In this document: positions 1-5,969 of the stretch, piece by piece
Numbering within the stretch: position 1 is the stretch's first letter
Layout of the letters: each line of letters starts with the position of its first letter
Origin: DASUBV01 sp035763085
GTDB lineage: Bacteria; Actinomycetota; Actinomycetes; Streptosporangiales; Streptosporangiaceae
DNA length: 6,606 bases
Direction of reading: 5' to 3'
Assembly (NCBI GenBank): GCA_035763085.1
Contig: DASUBV010000038.1
Span: 1 to 6,606 of the forward strand
Position numbers and translations under genes: made by a program
The notes under the pieces: model-generated
Told to the model about the DNA's origin: nothing
What the model saw: only the letters and a program-made list of their open reading frames with translations
Databases searched by the model: none

Positions 1-745
1 CCGCGGACTTGGCGGCCAGGCTGGCCCTGACCTTGGCGCCCTCGGTTCCCGCCAGGGTGATGGACGCGGCCAGCTCGGTCAGCTCGGTGACGCCGAGCTC
101 GGTGCCGAGCTGGCCGAGGGTCGCCCAGGGCGGCTGGCGGGTCAGCCGGGCGGTTTCCAGGGCCTGCCGGATCTGGGTGAACGCGGGTCCCTGCCCGGTG
201 GCGGCGGCGTAGGTGAGCGCGGCCTCGGTCCCGGCCCCGCCGGCGGTCGCGATCACGACCAGGTCCAAAAACGCGGCCAGGGCGTGCCGGGTGGCCGCGC
301 GGCGGGCGGCGGCCTCCTGCCGGACGCCCAGCGCCGGGGCGGCGAACCCGGCGACCGCCAGCAGCACCGCGCCGCCGGCCGGCAGCTGCCACCCGGCCGA
401 GACCCCGCCGAGGGCCAGCAGCCCGGTCATCGCCGGGACGAGCAGCAGCCCGGCGACGGCAGCGGTGGCCTGCTCGGCCAGCAGCCTCTCCGGCGGGCGG
501 CCGAGGATGGCCAGGTCGGCGCGCAGGGTCTTGCCGGGCAGGCCGAGCCCGGCCAGCAGGGCCGCCGCCGGGCGGCCGAGGCGGGCCGCCCAGCCGCCGG
601 CGTCGAGGGTGATCACCGGGGCGGGCTGGGGGCGGGTCAGGAAGTCCAGGGCGTCGGCGAGGCTGGCACGGCGGGGGGCGAGCCCGGCGGCGATGGCGAG
701 CAGGCCGAGGGCGAACCCGGTCCCGGCGAGCAGCGCGGCGGTCAC
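1..745 (-). CDS. TadC-like type II secretion F-family membrane protein, 3' end off the window
   Basis: Reading left from GTG at 745 gives 248 codons with no stop before the edge, so the C-terminus is missing. The protein probably forms, with its upstream neighbour, the inner-membrane platform on which a CpaF-type ATPase acts in a Tad pilus or secretion machine. Seen in the translation: a hydrophobic N-terminal helix (about residues 3-22), a pair of hydrophobic segments (about 93-113 and 122-140), then a cytoplasmic stretch typical of the F-family domain. That stretch has AAFLDLVVIATAGGAGTEAAL (about 157-177), a PPWATLGQLGTELGV segment (about 205-219) and ELAASITLAGTEGAKVR (about 224-240). Such proteins usually end with two more membrane helices, here lost. 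The GTG shares a GTGA overlap with the stop of the preceding gene. No good Shine-Dalgarno is visible, so translational coupling is likely. The family call is firm; assignment to TadC rather than TadB rests on gene order. Confidence 0.88.
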   Translation of the reverse strand, partial: MTAALLAGTGFALGLLAIAAGLAPRRASLADALDFLTRPQPAPVITLDAGGWAARLGRPAAALLAGLGLPGKTLRADLAILGRPPERLLAEQATAAVAGLLLVPAMTGLLALGGVSAGWQLPAGGAVLLAVAGFAAPALGVRQEAAARRAATRHALAAFLDLVVIATAGGAGTEAALTYAAATGQGPAFTQIRQALETARLTRQPPWATLGQLGTELGVTELTELAASITLAGTEGAKVRASLAAKSA

Positions 746-1626
746 GGCCGTGCCCCGTTCGCTCCGGCCTCGGCGGCGCTGCCGAGGTTGACCAGCAGGC
801 GGGGGTCGCTGTCCATGACCGAGATCCGGTGCAGCCACCAGAACCCGGTGCTGAAGCAGGCCCCGACCACCAGCAGCATCAGCTGCCCGGCCGGGGTGCC
901 GTAGGGCTGCAGGAACGCGCGGCTCCAGGTCAGCAACCCGATGACCAGCAGCAGGGTGACGGCGATGATGATCCGGGCGGCGGTGCGGACCCGTGCCCGC
1001 CCGGCGGCGACCCGCATCCGCATCACCGCGTGCTGGCGGGCCGAGTCGGCCAGGCTACCCAGCAGCTGGGCCAGGTCGCGGGCCTGCTGCTCGGCCGCGA
1101 GCAGCAGCGCCGCCACCACGAGGTCGGCGGTCGGGTCGGCGGTGTCGGCAGCGAAGGCGCGCAGCGCCTCCGGCAGCCGCGCGCCCCGGCGGATCCGGGC
1201 GGCCAGCAGCACCACCTGCTCGCGGACCGGGGCGGGGGCGACCGGCTCGGCGGCCAGGATGGCCTGCTCCAGCCCGGCAGCGGCGGAGATCGTGTCCCGC
1301 AGCATCTCGGTGAACGTGGCGATCGCCTCGATCCGCTCCAGCGCCCGCGCGTGCTCGCGGTCCGGTCCCAGCACCCTCGGCAGGAACCAGGCGGCCAGCC
1401 CGGCCAGCACCGTCCCGGACGGCCACCGGGTAACAGCGGCGACAATCGCTGCCACCACCAGGGTGGCGGCGACGCGGGGCATAGTCGCCTCCTGCCGGAC
1501 CCGGGCGGCCAGCTGGGCGAGGCGCGGGCTCGGCTCGGGTGCGCTGGTGCGGCGCAGCCCGGCGATCATGAGGATCACGCCGAGCCCGGCCAGGGCGCCG
1601 AGGATCCCGGCGGTCGCGGCGCTCAC
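742..1626 (-). CDS. TadB-like type II secretion F-family membrane protein
   Basis: A 294-residue integral membrane protein, likely one half of the TadB/TadC platform of an actinobacterial Tad pilus or secretion system. Hydrophobic segments lie at about 5-24, 51-66, 70-86, 215-235 and 246-266. Between the third and fourth is a long cytoplasmic, helix-rich region (about 88-212) with the F-domain pattern FTEMLRDTISAAAGLEQAI (about 105-123), then RGARLPEALRAFA (about 147-159) and a glutamine/arginine-rich helix (about 179-207). This resembles the cytoplasmic F domain of TadB/GspF-type proteins. The GTG start at 1626 overlaps the ATPase stop by 4 nt (GTGA), and its own stop overlaps the next start in the same way, so the three genes are probably translated together. 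Only a weak purine tract lies upstream of the start. A function other than a Tad platform, for example in another type IV filament system, cannot be excluded. Confidence 0.9.
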   Translation of the reverse strand: MSAATAGILGALAGLGVILMIAGLRRTSAPEPSPRLAQLAARVRQEATMPRVAATLVVAAIVAAVTRWPSGTVLAGLAAWFLPRVLGPDREHARALERIEAIATFTEMLRDTISAAAGLEQAILAAEPVAPAPVREQVVLLAARIRRGARLPEALRAFAADTADPTADLVVAALLLAAEQQARDLAQLLGSLADSARQHAVMRMRVAAGRARVRTAARIIIAVTLLLVIGLLTWSRAFLQPYGTPAGQLMLLVVGACFSTGFWWLHRISVMDSDPRLLVNLGSAAEAGANGARP

Positions 1627-2939
1627 GGCGCCTGCCAGGGTCCGGGCCGGTACCTGGCGGCGGCGAGTTCTTCCATGGTGGCGGCGCGAACCGGGACCGC
1701 CGGGACGGCGCGGCGATCCGGGCCGGGTGCCCACACCTCGTTGGAGGCGACCTGGCGGCCGTCGGCGTCGGTGATCTCCCGGATGCTGGACACGCAGCGG
1801 TTCCCGCTGGTGTCCCAGGCGAGCTGGATCACGAAGTGGATCGCCCCGGCGATCAGCAGGCCGGTATCCTCCAGGGTCAGGTGCTCCGGCGACTGGGCGG
1901 CGTACGCGGCGAGCTTGAGCATCGCGCCGCGCGAGGAGCTGGCGTGGATGGTGGTCATCGACCCGTCGTTGCCCTGCGACATGGCGTTCAGCATCGGCAC
2001 CACCTCGCTGCCCCTGACCTCGCCCACCATGACCCGGTCCGGGGTCATCCGCAGCGCCCACCGCACCAGCTCGGCCAGGGTGATCTCCCCCTCGCCCTCG
2101 GTGTTGGGCTCTCTGCTCTGCATGGCGACGACGTCGGGGTGGGCGTCGGCGTCCCAGTCCAGGCACAGCTCGAGAGAGTCCTCGATCGTGATCAGCCGCT
2201 CCTGCGGTGGGATCGCGCTGGCCAGCGCCCGCAGCATGGTGGTCTTCCCGACTGCGGTGCCGCCGGAGATCAGCAGGTTCTTCCGTGCGCGGACCAGGGC
2301 TGCGAGGAACGCCGCGAGGGGCTCGTCGACCGTGCCGTTGCGGACCAGCTCGCGCAGCCCGGCCCGTGAGAGCCGGTCGCGGCGGATCGCCACGCACGGC
2401 CGCCCGGTGACCGCCTGCACCGCGAACAGCCGCCCCCCGCCCGGCAGCGGCACCGACACGCGCGGGGAGGAGCGGTCGAAGCGGCGCTCCTCGATCCCGC
2501 CGCGGGCGGCGATCGCGCGGATCAGGTCGGTCAGCTCCTGGTCGCTGGCCGCGACCGGCGGAACTCTCGGGCGGCGCCCGTCGCTGTACTGGACGAACAC
2601 CCGGTCGCACCCGTTGGCGTTCACCGACTCGACCTCCGGGTCATCCAGGTAGGGCTGGAAGCCGCCCAGGCCCCACAGGTCGGCGTAGACCCGGTCCGCG
2701 ACCTGCTGCTCGGCTTCCTGATCCAGCGGCGCACGCCCGCTGGTGAGGGCGGCCTCGGCTTCTTCCTCCAGCGCCTCGCGGATCAGCGTCCGGCCCACCC
2801 TTGAGCGGGCCGCGGCGGTCATCGTGCCGTCCCGGCCGGCCTGCTGCGCCATCCGGTCCGCTACCAGGCCGCGCAGCCGCGCCACCAGGTCATCGCCGGA
2901 TTCGCCGCGCGGCCTCAGCCTTCCGTCAACCTCGGTCAC
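1623..2939 (-). CDS. cpaF: CpaF/TadA-family secretion ATPase
   Basis: A hexameric motor ATPase of the GspE/VirB11 superfamily, CpaF/TadA branch, expected at the cytoplasmic face of the membrane to drive pilus assembly or secretion through the TadB/TadC platform. With the GTG start the protein has 438 residues. An N-terminal helical region (about 1-90) leads into the N-terminal domain (DLWGLGGFQPYLDDPEVESVNANG, about 87-110). All nucleotide-binding motifs are present: Walker A GGTAVGKTT (226-234), an Asp box LITIEDSLEL (249-258), Walker B RVMVGEVRG (302-310) and a His box GSMTTIHASS (326-335). Nothing suggests inactivity. A TTG eight codons upstream (2963) also opens the frame. I prefer GTG at 2939 because GGAGG (2949-2953) lies 9 nt before it, while the TTG has only a poorly spaced purine run. 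The chosen start overlaps the MinD-like gene by 14 nt. Confidence 0.95.
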   Translation of the reverse strand: MTEVDGRLRPRGESGDDLVARLRGLVADRMAQQAGRDGTMTAAARSRVGRTLIREALEEEAEAALTSGRAPLDQEAEQQVADRVYADLWGLGGFQPYLDDPEVESVNANGCDRVFVQYSDGRRPRVPPVAASDQELTDLIRAIAARGGIEERRFDRSSPRVSVPLPGGGRLFAVQAVTGRPCVAIRRDRLSRAGLRELVRNGTVDEPLAAFLAALVRARKNLLISGGTAVGKTTMLRALASAIPPQERLITIEDSLELCLDWDADAHPDVVAMQSREPNTEGEGEITLAELVRWALRMTPDRVMVGEVRGSEVVPMLNAMSQGNDGSMTTIHASSSRGAMLKLAAYAAQSPEHLTLEDTGLLIAGAIHFVIQLAWDTSGNRCVSSIREITDADGRQVASNEVWAPGPDRRAVPAVPVRAATMEELAAARYRPGPWQAP

Positions 2940-3738
2940 CGGCGACCGCCTCCGTCTCGTCAAGTTCCTGCGGCCCGCCCGGCAGGTCCGGCGCGGCCGG
3001 CGGGTGTCCCAGGGCCGCGTCCAGCGCCCTGGTGGCGGCGGCGGCCTCGCGCAGCAGCGGCAGCCGCCGCGCCGACCCCGGGTCGCCGGCGCGGCGGCAC
3101 AGCTGCTCCACCGCCCGCGGATCGGCTAGCAGCGGTCCCTGGACGGGAACGCCGAGGACGCCGGCGATCTCCTCAGCCGGGTAGGACGGCTCGGGCGGCA
3201 CCCGGCGGTCATCGGCCGCCAGGACCACATTGAGTCGCAGCCCTGCCTGCTCCAGCCCGCGGATCCGCGGCTCCAGGTGCGCCAGCTCGCTGACCCTCGG
3301 CCGGACCAGCAGCAGCGTGAACGCCGCGGCGGCGGCCACCGTCAGGGCCGGGGAGCCGGGGTACAGGCGCCCGCAGTCCGCCAGCACGGGCTCATCGGCG
3401 GCGGCCAGTTCCTGCGGGAGCTTCGCGGCGGCCAGGGCGGCCACGCAGGCGGCGGCCTGCTCGGCCCCGGCCGGCGCGGCGACCAGGTGCGTCCCGCCGG
3501 CCAGCTCCCGCGCGTGCCGCCACGCCAGGCCGGCGTCATGGCCGTGCCGGGCCGCCGCCGCCAGCCCGGCCAGCCCGGAATCGGCGGGCAGGCCCAGCCA
3601 CAGGCCCAGGTCGCCGCCCGACGGGTCGGCCTCTACCAGCAGCCGGCGCTCGGCTGTCTTCCACATGCTGGCCAGGGCCAGCGCGGTCGTGGTGACGCCG
3701 GGCGAGGACTTCAGCGACGCCAGCGCGATCAGCGGCAC
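2926..3738 (-). CDS. MinD/ParA-like (CpaE/TadZ-type) protein with degenerate P-loop
   Basis: A 270-residue protein of the MinD/ParA fold, in the slot where tad loci carry CpaE/TadZ, a protein thought to position the machine in the cell. The N-terminus has the deviant Walker A layout, but reads K10-SSPGVTTTALALA: the first (signature) lysine is kept, while the position normally holding the P-loop lysine before the threonines is valine (V15). Later landmarks are a Walker A'-like strand RRLLVEADPSGGDLG (31-45) and a Walker B-like strand PVLADCGRL (117-125). The last 30 residues or so are proline- and acid-rich and probably disordered. From memory, related actinobacterial proteins carry a similar SPGVTTT loop, so the change may be family-wide. 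The GTG start lies 6 nt after the SAF gene's stop with GAGGGG just before it. ATP binding and hydrolysis are uncertain. Confidence 0.85.
   Translation of the reverse strand: MPLIALASLKSSPGVTTTALALASMWKTAERRLLVEADPSGGDLGLWLGLPADSGLAGLAAAARHGHDAGLAWRHARELAGGTHLVAAPAGAEQAAACVAALAAAKLPQELAAADEPVLADCGRLYPGSPALTVAAAAAFTLLLVRPRVSELAHLEPRIRGLEQAGLRLNVVLAADDRRVPPEPSYPAEEIAGVLGVPVQGPLLADPRAVEQLCRRAGDPGSARRLPLLREAAAATRALDAALGHPPAAPDLPGGPQELDETEAVAGDRG
2949..2953 (-). promoter_or_regulatory. Shine-Dalgarno of the CpaF-like gene
   Basis: GGAGG on the minus strand lies 9 nt before GTG 2939, inside the end of the MinD-like gene. It is the main reason to prefer GTG 2939 over TTG 2963 as the ATPase start. 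Confidence 0.6.
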
Positions 3739-3744
3739 CGCCCC

Positions 3745-4425
3745 TCACCCGCCCGCCGGGATCGCCGCCAGGGCGATCTGCCCGGTCGCGTTCGCAGCGG
3801 CGACCTGCGGCATCGCGTCCGCCGGCACCTGGATCTCCACGACCGTGTCCCCGCTGCCGCCCGCCGCCGTCGCGGCGCTGACCGACAGCACTACCGCCTC
3901 GCCAACCGGCAGCGCAGCCGGCGCGCTCCCCGAGGACGAAGAGCCCGATGCCGCGGCCGCCGGGGTGGCGAGCACGTCGACGTCCTGCCCGGCGGCCAGG
4001 TCGGGCGGGTACGCGCCGGGCTTCAGCGCGATTCCCAGCCGGACCTGGCCCCTGGCCGGGGGCGGCGTCCCGATGTCGCTGCCGGCCAGCAGGCTGCCTG
4101 CGGGCAGGCTGACCGCCGCCGTGCTGCCCACGACCTCGGCCTGGCGGGACGCGGGCACCAGGGACACCGGCCCGGCCGCGCTGACCCGCACCGTCTCCAG
4201 GTCGGCGGCGGTGATCACCTGCCCCGCGGCCACCGGCCGGGCCAGGGCCAGGACCGGCTGCCGGTGCCCGGCCTGCAGCCACCCCTCGGCGAAGACCAGC
4301 GCGCAGACCACGACCAGCACCACGCCCCCGGCGGCGAGCGGCACGCTGCGCCGGCGCCCCCGGCGCGGCCCCTGCCCCGGCGGCTGAGGGCCGGCCGTGC
4401 GGCGGGAACGGGTCAAGACCGCCAT
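3745..4425 (-). CDS. SAF-domain membrane protein, CpaB/RcpC-like
   Basis: A 226-residue protein. A basic, proline-rich cytoplasmic start (about 1-28, including RRGRRR at 21-26) precedes one membrane helix (about 29-47, LAAGGVVLVVVCALVFAEG), giving an N-in, C-out anchor. Residues about 57-117 match a SAF domain as in CpaB/RcpC: PVLALARPVAAGQVITAADLE, then VGSTAAVSLPAGSLLAGSDIG. A second beta-rich part follows (about 127-225), broken by a serine/glycine linker at about 159-168. In proteobacterial tad systems CpaB/RcpC works with the outer-membrane secretin. No outer membrane of that kind is expected here, so its partner is unknown and may be the exported proteins encoded upstream. A TTG at 4431 opens the frame two codons earlier, but GGAGG (4432-4436) sits 6 nt before the ATG at 4425, which makes the ATG the clear choice. 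The start lies 2 nt beyond the previous stop. Confidence 0.85.
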   Translation of the reverse strand: MAVLTRSRRTAGPQPPGQGPRRGRRRSVPLAAGGVVLVVVCALVFAEGWLQAGHRQPVLALARPVAAGQVITAADLETVRVSAAGPVSLVPASRQAEVVGSTAAVSLPAGSLLAGSDIGTPPPARGQVRLGIALKPGAYPPDLAAGQDVDVLATPAAAASGSSSSGSAPAALPVGEAVVLSVSAATAAGGSGDTVVEIQVPADAMPQVAAANATGQIALAAIPAGG

Positions 4426-4427
4426 CG

Positions 4428-5321
4428 TCAACCTCCGTTAGTGTTGAGGGCCTGCGACTCGGCGACCCGGAACTGCGCCGCCGCGACCGTCTGAAGCGGC
4501 GCGAGCGCCCCGCCCGCCCCGCCGGCGCCGGCCCAGGTGACGTCCCACGTGATCGTCACGGTGACCTTGTACGCGCCGCCGGGCTGTCCGGCGCTGGACT
4601 GGTCGTAGGTGTAGCCGCACGTCGGCGAGGCCGCCGAGGGGTTATCCCCGGCCGCGTACGCGGTCCCCGGGCCCTTGCAGGTCACCGTCTTCCCGTCCCC
4701 CATCGCCCACGCCGCCGACACCGGGGTGGCCGTCGCCGTCACCGCCTCGCCCGGCACCTGCGCCGTCTTCGACTGCGGCTGCCACACGTTCGCCGCGACC
4801 CACAGCCACACTGGCAACCGGGTCAGCTGCAGCGCACCGGGTGCGGGCGAGGAACGGATCACCGGGTCGGGCAGCCGCAGGTACTTCACCGCCAGCTGGG
4901 CCAGCACGCCGGGTGCCGGGAGGACGGGTGCTCCCCCGCCGGCCGGCGGGGGAGCACCGCCGGCACCGAGCGGGCAGGCCAGCGTCTGCACCGTGATGTT
5001 GCAGCCCGCCGGGACGCAGCCGAACGTCTTGTTCACCGTGCCGGAGCACCCCCCGGCCGCGGTGCCGCCCGTGGCAACCGTGGCGGTGCCGCCGCCAGTC
5101 GTGCCGCCGGGGCTGGCGGTGCCGGGGGTCCCTGCCGCCGCGCCGGACCCGGCCGTGATCACGCACTGCGGTGAGGACGACTGGCCGCACTGGGCGTGCC
5201 CGAAGGGTCCGCCGCTGCTGCCCGGCCCGCCGTCCGCCAGCGCCGGGACCTGGGCGAGGCAGACCAGCGCCATGGCCGCCGCGGCCATGATGGCCGCACG
5301 CCGGAGCAGGCGGGTCAGCAC
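4428..5321 (-). CDS. secreted cysteine-rich protein with PKD-like segment
   Basis: A 297-residue exported protein of unknown role. The GTG start gives a typical Sec signal peptide: basic n-region (RLLRR, 4-8), hydrophobic core, and likely cleavage after ALA near residue 29. The mature part begins with a Gly/Ser/Thr/Ala-rich low-complexity stretch holding clustered cysteines (45, 53, 92, 102, 107, 116), then a GAPPPAGGGAP hinge. A folded C-terminal half follows with LPVWLWVAANVW (about 169-180), VTATATPVSAAWAMGDGKTVTCKGPGT (about 194-220), CGYTY (235-239) and VTVTITWDVTW (253-263). The MGDG and CGYTY elements recall PKD-type beta domains (WDFGDG...HxY), and C215 and C235 could pair. I recall similar unnamed proteins beside tad-like genes in actinomycetes; this needs a search. 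The start overlaps the lipoprotein stop by 7 nt, with AAGG seven bases ahead. The frame stays open upstream to 5804, but that part is only a shadow of the lipoprotein gene. Confidence 0.82.
   Translation of the reverse strand: MLTRLLRRAAIMAAAAMALVCLAQVPALADGGPGSSGGPFGHAQCGQSSSPQCVITAGSGAAAGTPGTASPGGTTGGGTATVATGGTAAGGCSGTVNKTFGCVPAGCNITVQTLACPLGAGGAPPPAGGGAPVLPAPGVLAQLAVKYLRLPDPVIRSSPAPGALQLTRLPVWLWVAANVWQPQSKTAQVPGEAVTATATPVSAAWAMGDGKTVTCKGPGTAYAAGDNPSAASPTCGYTYDQSSAGQPGGAYKVTVTITWDVTWAGAGGAGGALAPLQTVAAAQFRVAESQALNTNGG
4432..4436 (-). promoter_or_regulatory. Shine-Dalgarno of the SAF-domain gene
   Basis: GGAGG on the minus strand lies 6 nt before ATG 4425 and overlaps the last codons of the secreted-protein gene. 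It favours ATG 4425 over the in-frame TTG at 4431, whose first base directly follows this GGAGG with no spacing. Confidence 0.75.
4927..4958. repeat. perfect 32-bp palindrome inside the secreted-protein gene
   Basis: Two 16-base arms meet with no spacer and are exact reverse complements (left arm GGTGCTCCCCCGCCGG). In mRNA it could fold into a hairpin of 14 GC-rich base pairs with a four-base GGCC loop. It encodes residues 122-132, GAPPPAGGGAP, between the cysteine-rich and PKD-like parts. No T tract follows, so it is not an ordinary intrinsic terminator. It could act as an mRNA stability or pausing element, or be the trace of a small palindromic insertion. Confidence 0.8.
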
Positions 5322-5872
5322 GTCCCCGCCTTGCCGACGTTGAGGTAGGTGACCTTCCAGGTGCCGTCGAACGGCTGCAGCCGCGCGATGATATAGCGGT
5401 GCCGCAGGTCCTGACCGGCGACCGGCTTCCCGCCGTGGTAGTCGCGCCAGTGGGAGCTGTCCGCGCAGTCGGAGACGTTCGCCTGGGACGCTTGCCCGCC
5501 TGATCCCTTCACGACTGTCACGGCCGGGTGAAGCACCGGCTGCCCGAGGCTGACGTCGCCCTCCTGGTGCTCCTGGTACAGGGCGTGGGTCAGTGTCGAC
5601 AGCGCGCCGCCCGCCGTGTAGTGATCCAGCCCCGGCGCCTGGTAATCCGCCGTCCGCGCGGCTGCGACGTACGCCTGCCACATCCCCAGGTAAGCCGCGC
5701 GGGCAAGAGCCTGCGGATCGCCGGCCTGCGCCGGGCTGCTCGGAGCCGACGGCGCCGGGTCGGTGCGCGCGGGCGGCTGGCTGCCCGACGCCCCGCTCGC
5801 GCACCCGCCCGCCCCGGCCGCAAGGCAGAAGACCGCAGCCGCCGTCGACAGCACTCTCGCGGAGCCGGGCAA
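5315..5872 (-). CDS. putative lipoprotein, first gene of the tad-like operon
   Basis: A 185-residue protein with no recognised function. With the TTG start, residues 1-23 look like a lipoprotein signal (R6, then VLSTAAAVFCLAAGAGG) ending at C24; AGGC is only a loose lipobox. A Ser/Pro/Ala linker (about 25-50) leads to a folded domain of about 130 residues with YLGMWQAYVAAARTADYQAP (61-80), a conserved-looking cysteine pair (C136, C185) and a C-terminal TWKVTYLNVGKAGTC. The layout (lipid anchor, linker, helices then strands) would suit an NTF2-like small domain, but this is a guess. The frame opens at GTG 5935, but that start puts acidic residues and 21 extra amino acids before the signal. A near-perfect Shine-Dalgarno, AGGAGGTGGTC (5879-5889), lies inside that extension, with its GGAGG core 11 nt before the TTG, so I chose 5872. 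GTG at 5854 is a weaker option. Confidence 0.8.
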   Translation of the reverse strand: MPGSARVLSTAAAVFCLAAGAGGCASGASGSQPPARTDPAPSAPSSPAQAGDPQALARAAYLGMWQAYVAAARTADYQAPGLDHYTAGGALSTLTHALYQEHQEGDVSLGQPVLHPAVTVVKGSGGQASQANVSDCADSSHWRDYHGGKPVAGQDLRHRYIIARLQPFDGTWKVTYLNVGKAGTC

Positions 5873-5878
5873 CGTCCT

Positions 5879-5889
5879 GACCACCTCCT
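5879..5889 (-). promoter_or_regulatory. strong Shine-Dalgarno that decides the lipoprotein start
   Basis: On the minus strand the bases AGGAGGTGGTC match the anti-Shine-Dalgarno complement AGGAGGTGATC at ten of eleven positions. The GGAGG core (5884-5888) ends 11 nt before TTG 5872, slightly long but acceptable. Its position inside the longer open frame from 5935 argues that the longer start is wrong. Confidence 0.65.
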
Positions 5890-5920
5890 GGATAACGACC
5901 CGGGCAGGAAGGTGATCTCT

Positions 5921-5951
5921 GTCATACCACTGCACCCCATTGTTACTTCAA
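5921..5951 (-). promoter_or_regulatory. possible promoter of the tad-like operon
   Basis: On the minus strand TTGAAG (5946-5951) is followed after 19 bases by TATGAC (5921-5926). These partly match sigma-70 type -35 and -10 boxes, but the spacing is longer than ideal. Transcription would start near 5914, giving a leader of about 40 nt that contains the Shine-Dalgarno at 5879-5889. This would also rule out the GTG start at 5935. The palindrome at 5952-5969 would abut the -35 box. Confidence 0.25.
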
Positions 5952-5969
5952 GGTGCGATCGATCGCACC
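5952..5969. promoter_or_regulatory. perfect 18-bp palindrome, candidate operator
   Basis: The bases GGTGCGATCGATCGCACC are fully symmetric with no spacer. The site lies 83 nt upstream of the TTG start of the lipoprotein gene, in non-coding DNA, directly beside a possible -35 element. A perfect palindrome of this size at this place is typical of a dimeric transcription factor's binding site. No run of T follows, which argues against a terminator. Its outer half-sites recur upstream of the DUF6907-like gene (6584-6601). The factor is unknown. Confidence 0.5.

Noticed and set aside
321..330. Changed His-box residues in the CpaF-like ATPase (GNDGSMTTIHA instead of the better-known GHDGSMGTLHA)
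   Set aside because: The actual catalytic-region histidine of the HA pair is present at residues 332-333 of the protein (the positions given are residue numbers), and this variation looks normal for the family.
9..904. Plus-strand frames at the left end
   Set aside because: They are opposite the clear TadC-like coding sequence and part of the TadB-like one, and have no recognisable features.
1627..2610. Minus-strand frame that continues upstream of the TadB-like gene
   Set aside because: It runs in the wrong frame through the ATPase gene and reads as Arg/Gly-rich noise. The real TadB-like start is the GTG at 1626 in the GTGA overlap.
829..2652. Very long open frame on the plus strand (607 codons) and others such as 3230-4387 and 3277-4494
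   Set aside because: They lie opposite strongly supported CpaF, TadB, MinD-like and SAF genes. Their translations are low-complexity Gly/Arg/Pro/Gln-rich strings with no domain, as expected for antisense frames in very GC-rich DNA.
742..5872. Possible bldA control through TTA codons
   Set aside because: Scanning for TAA on the plus strand in the operon genes, the few I found are out of frame, so no TTA codon was seen.
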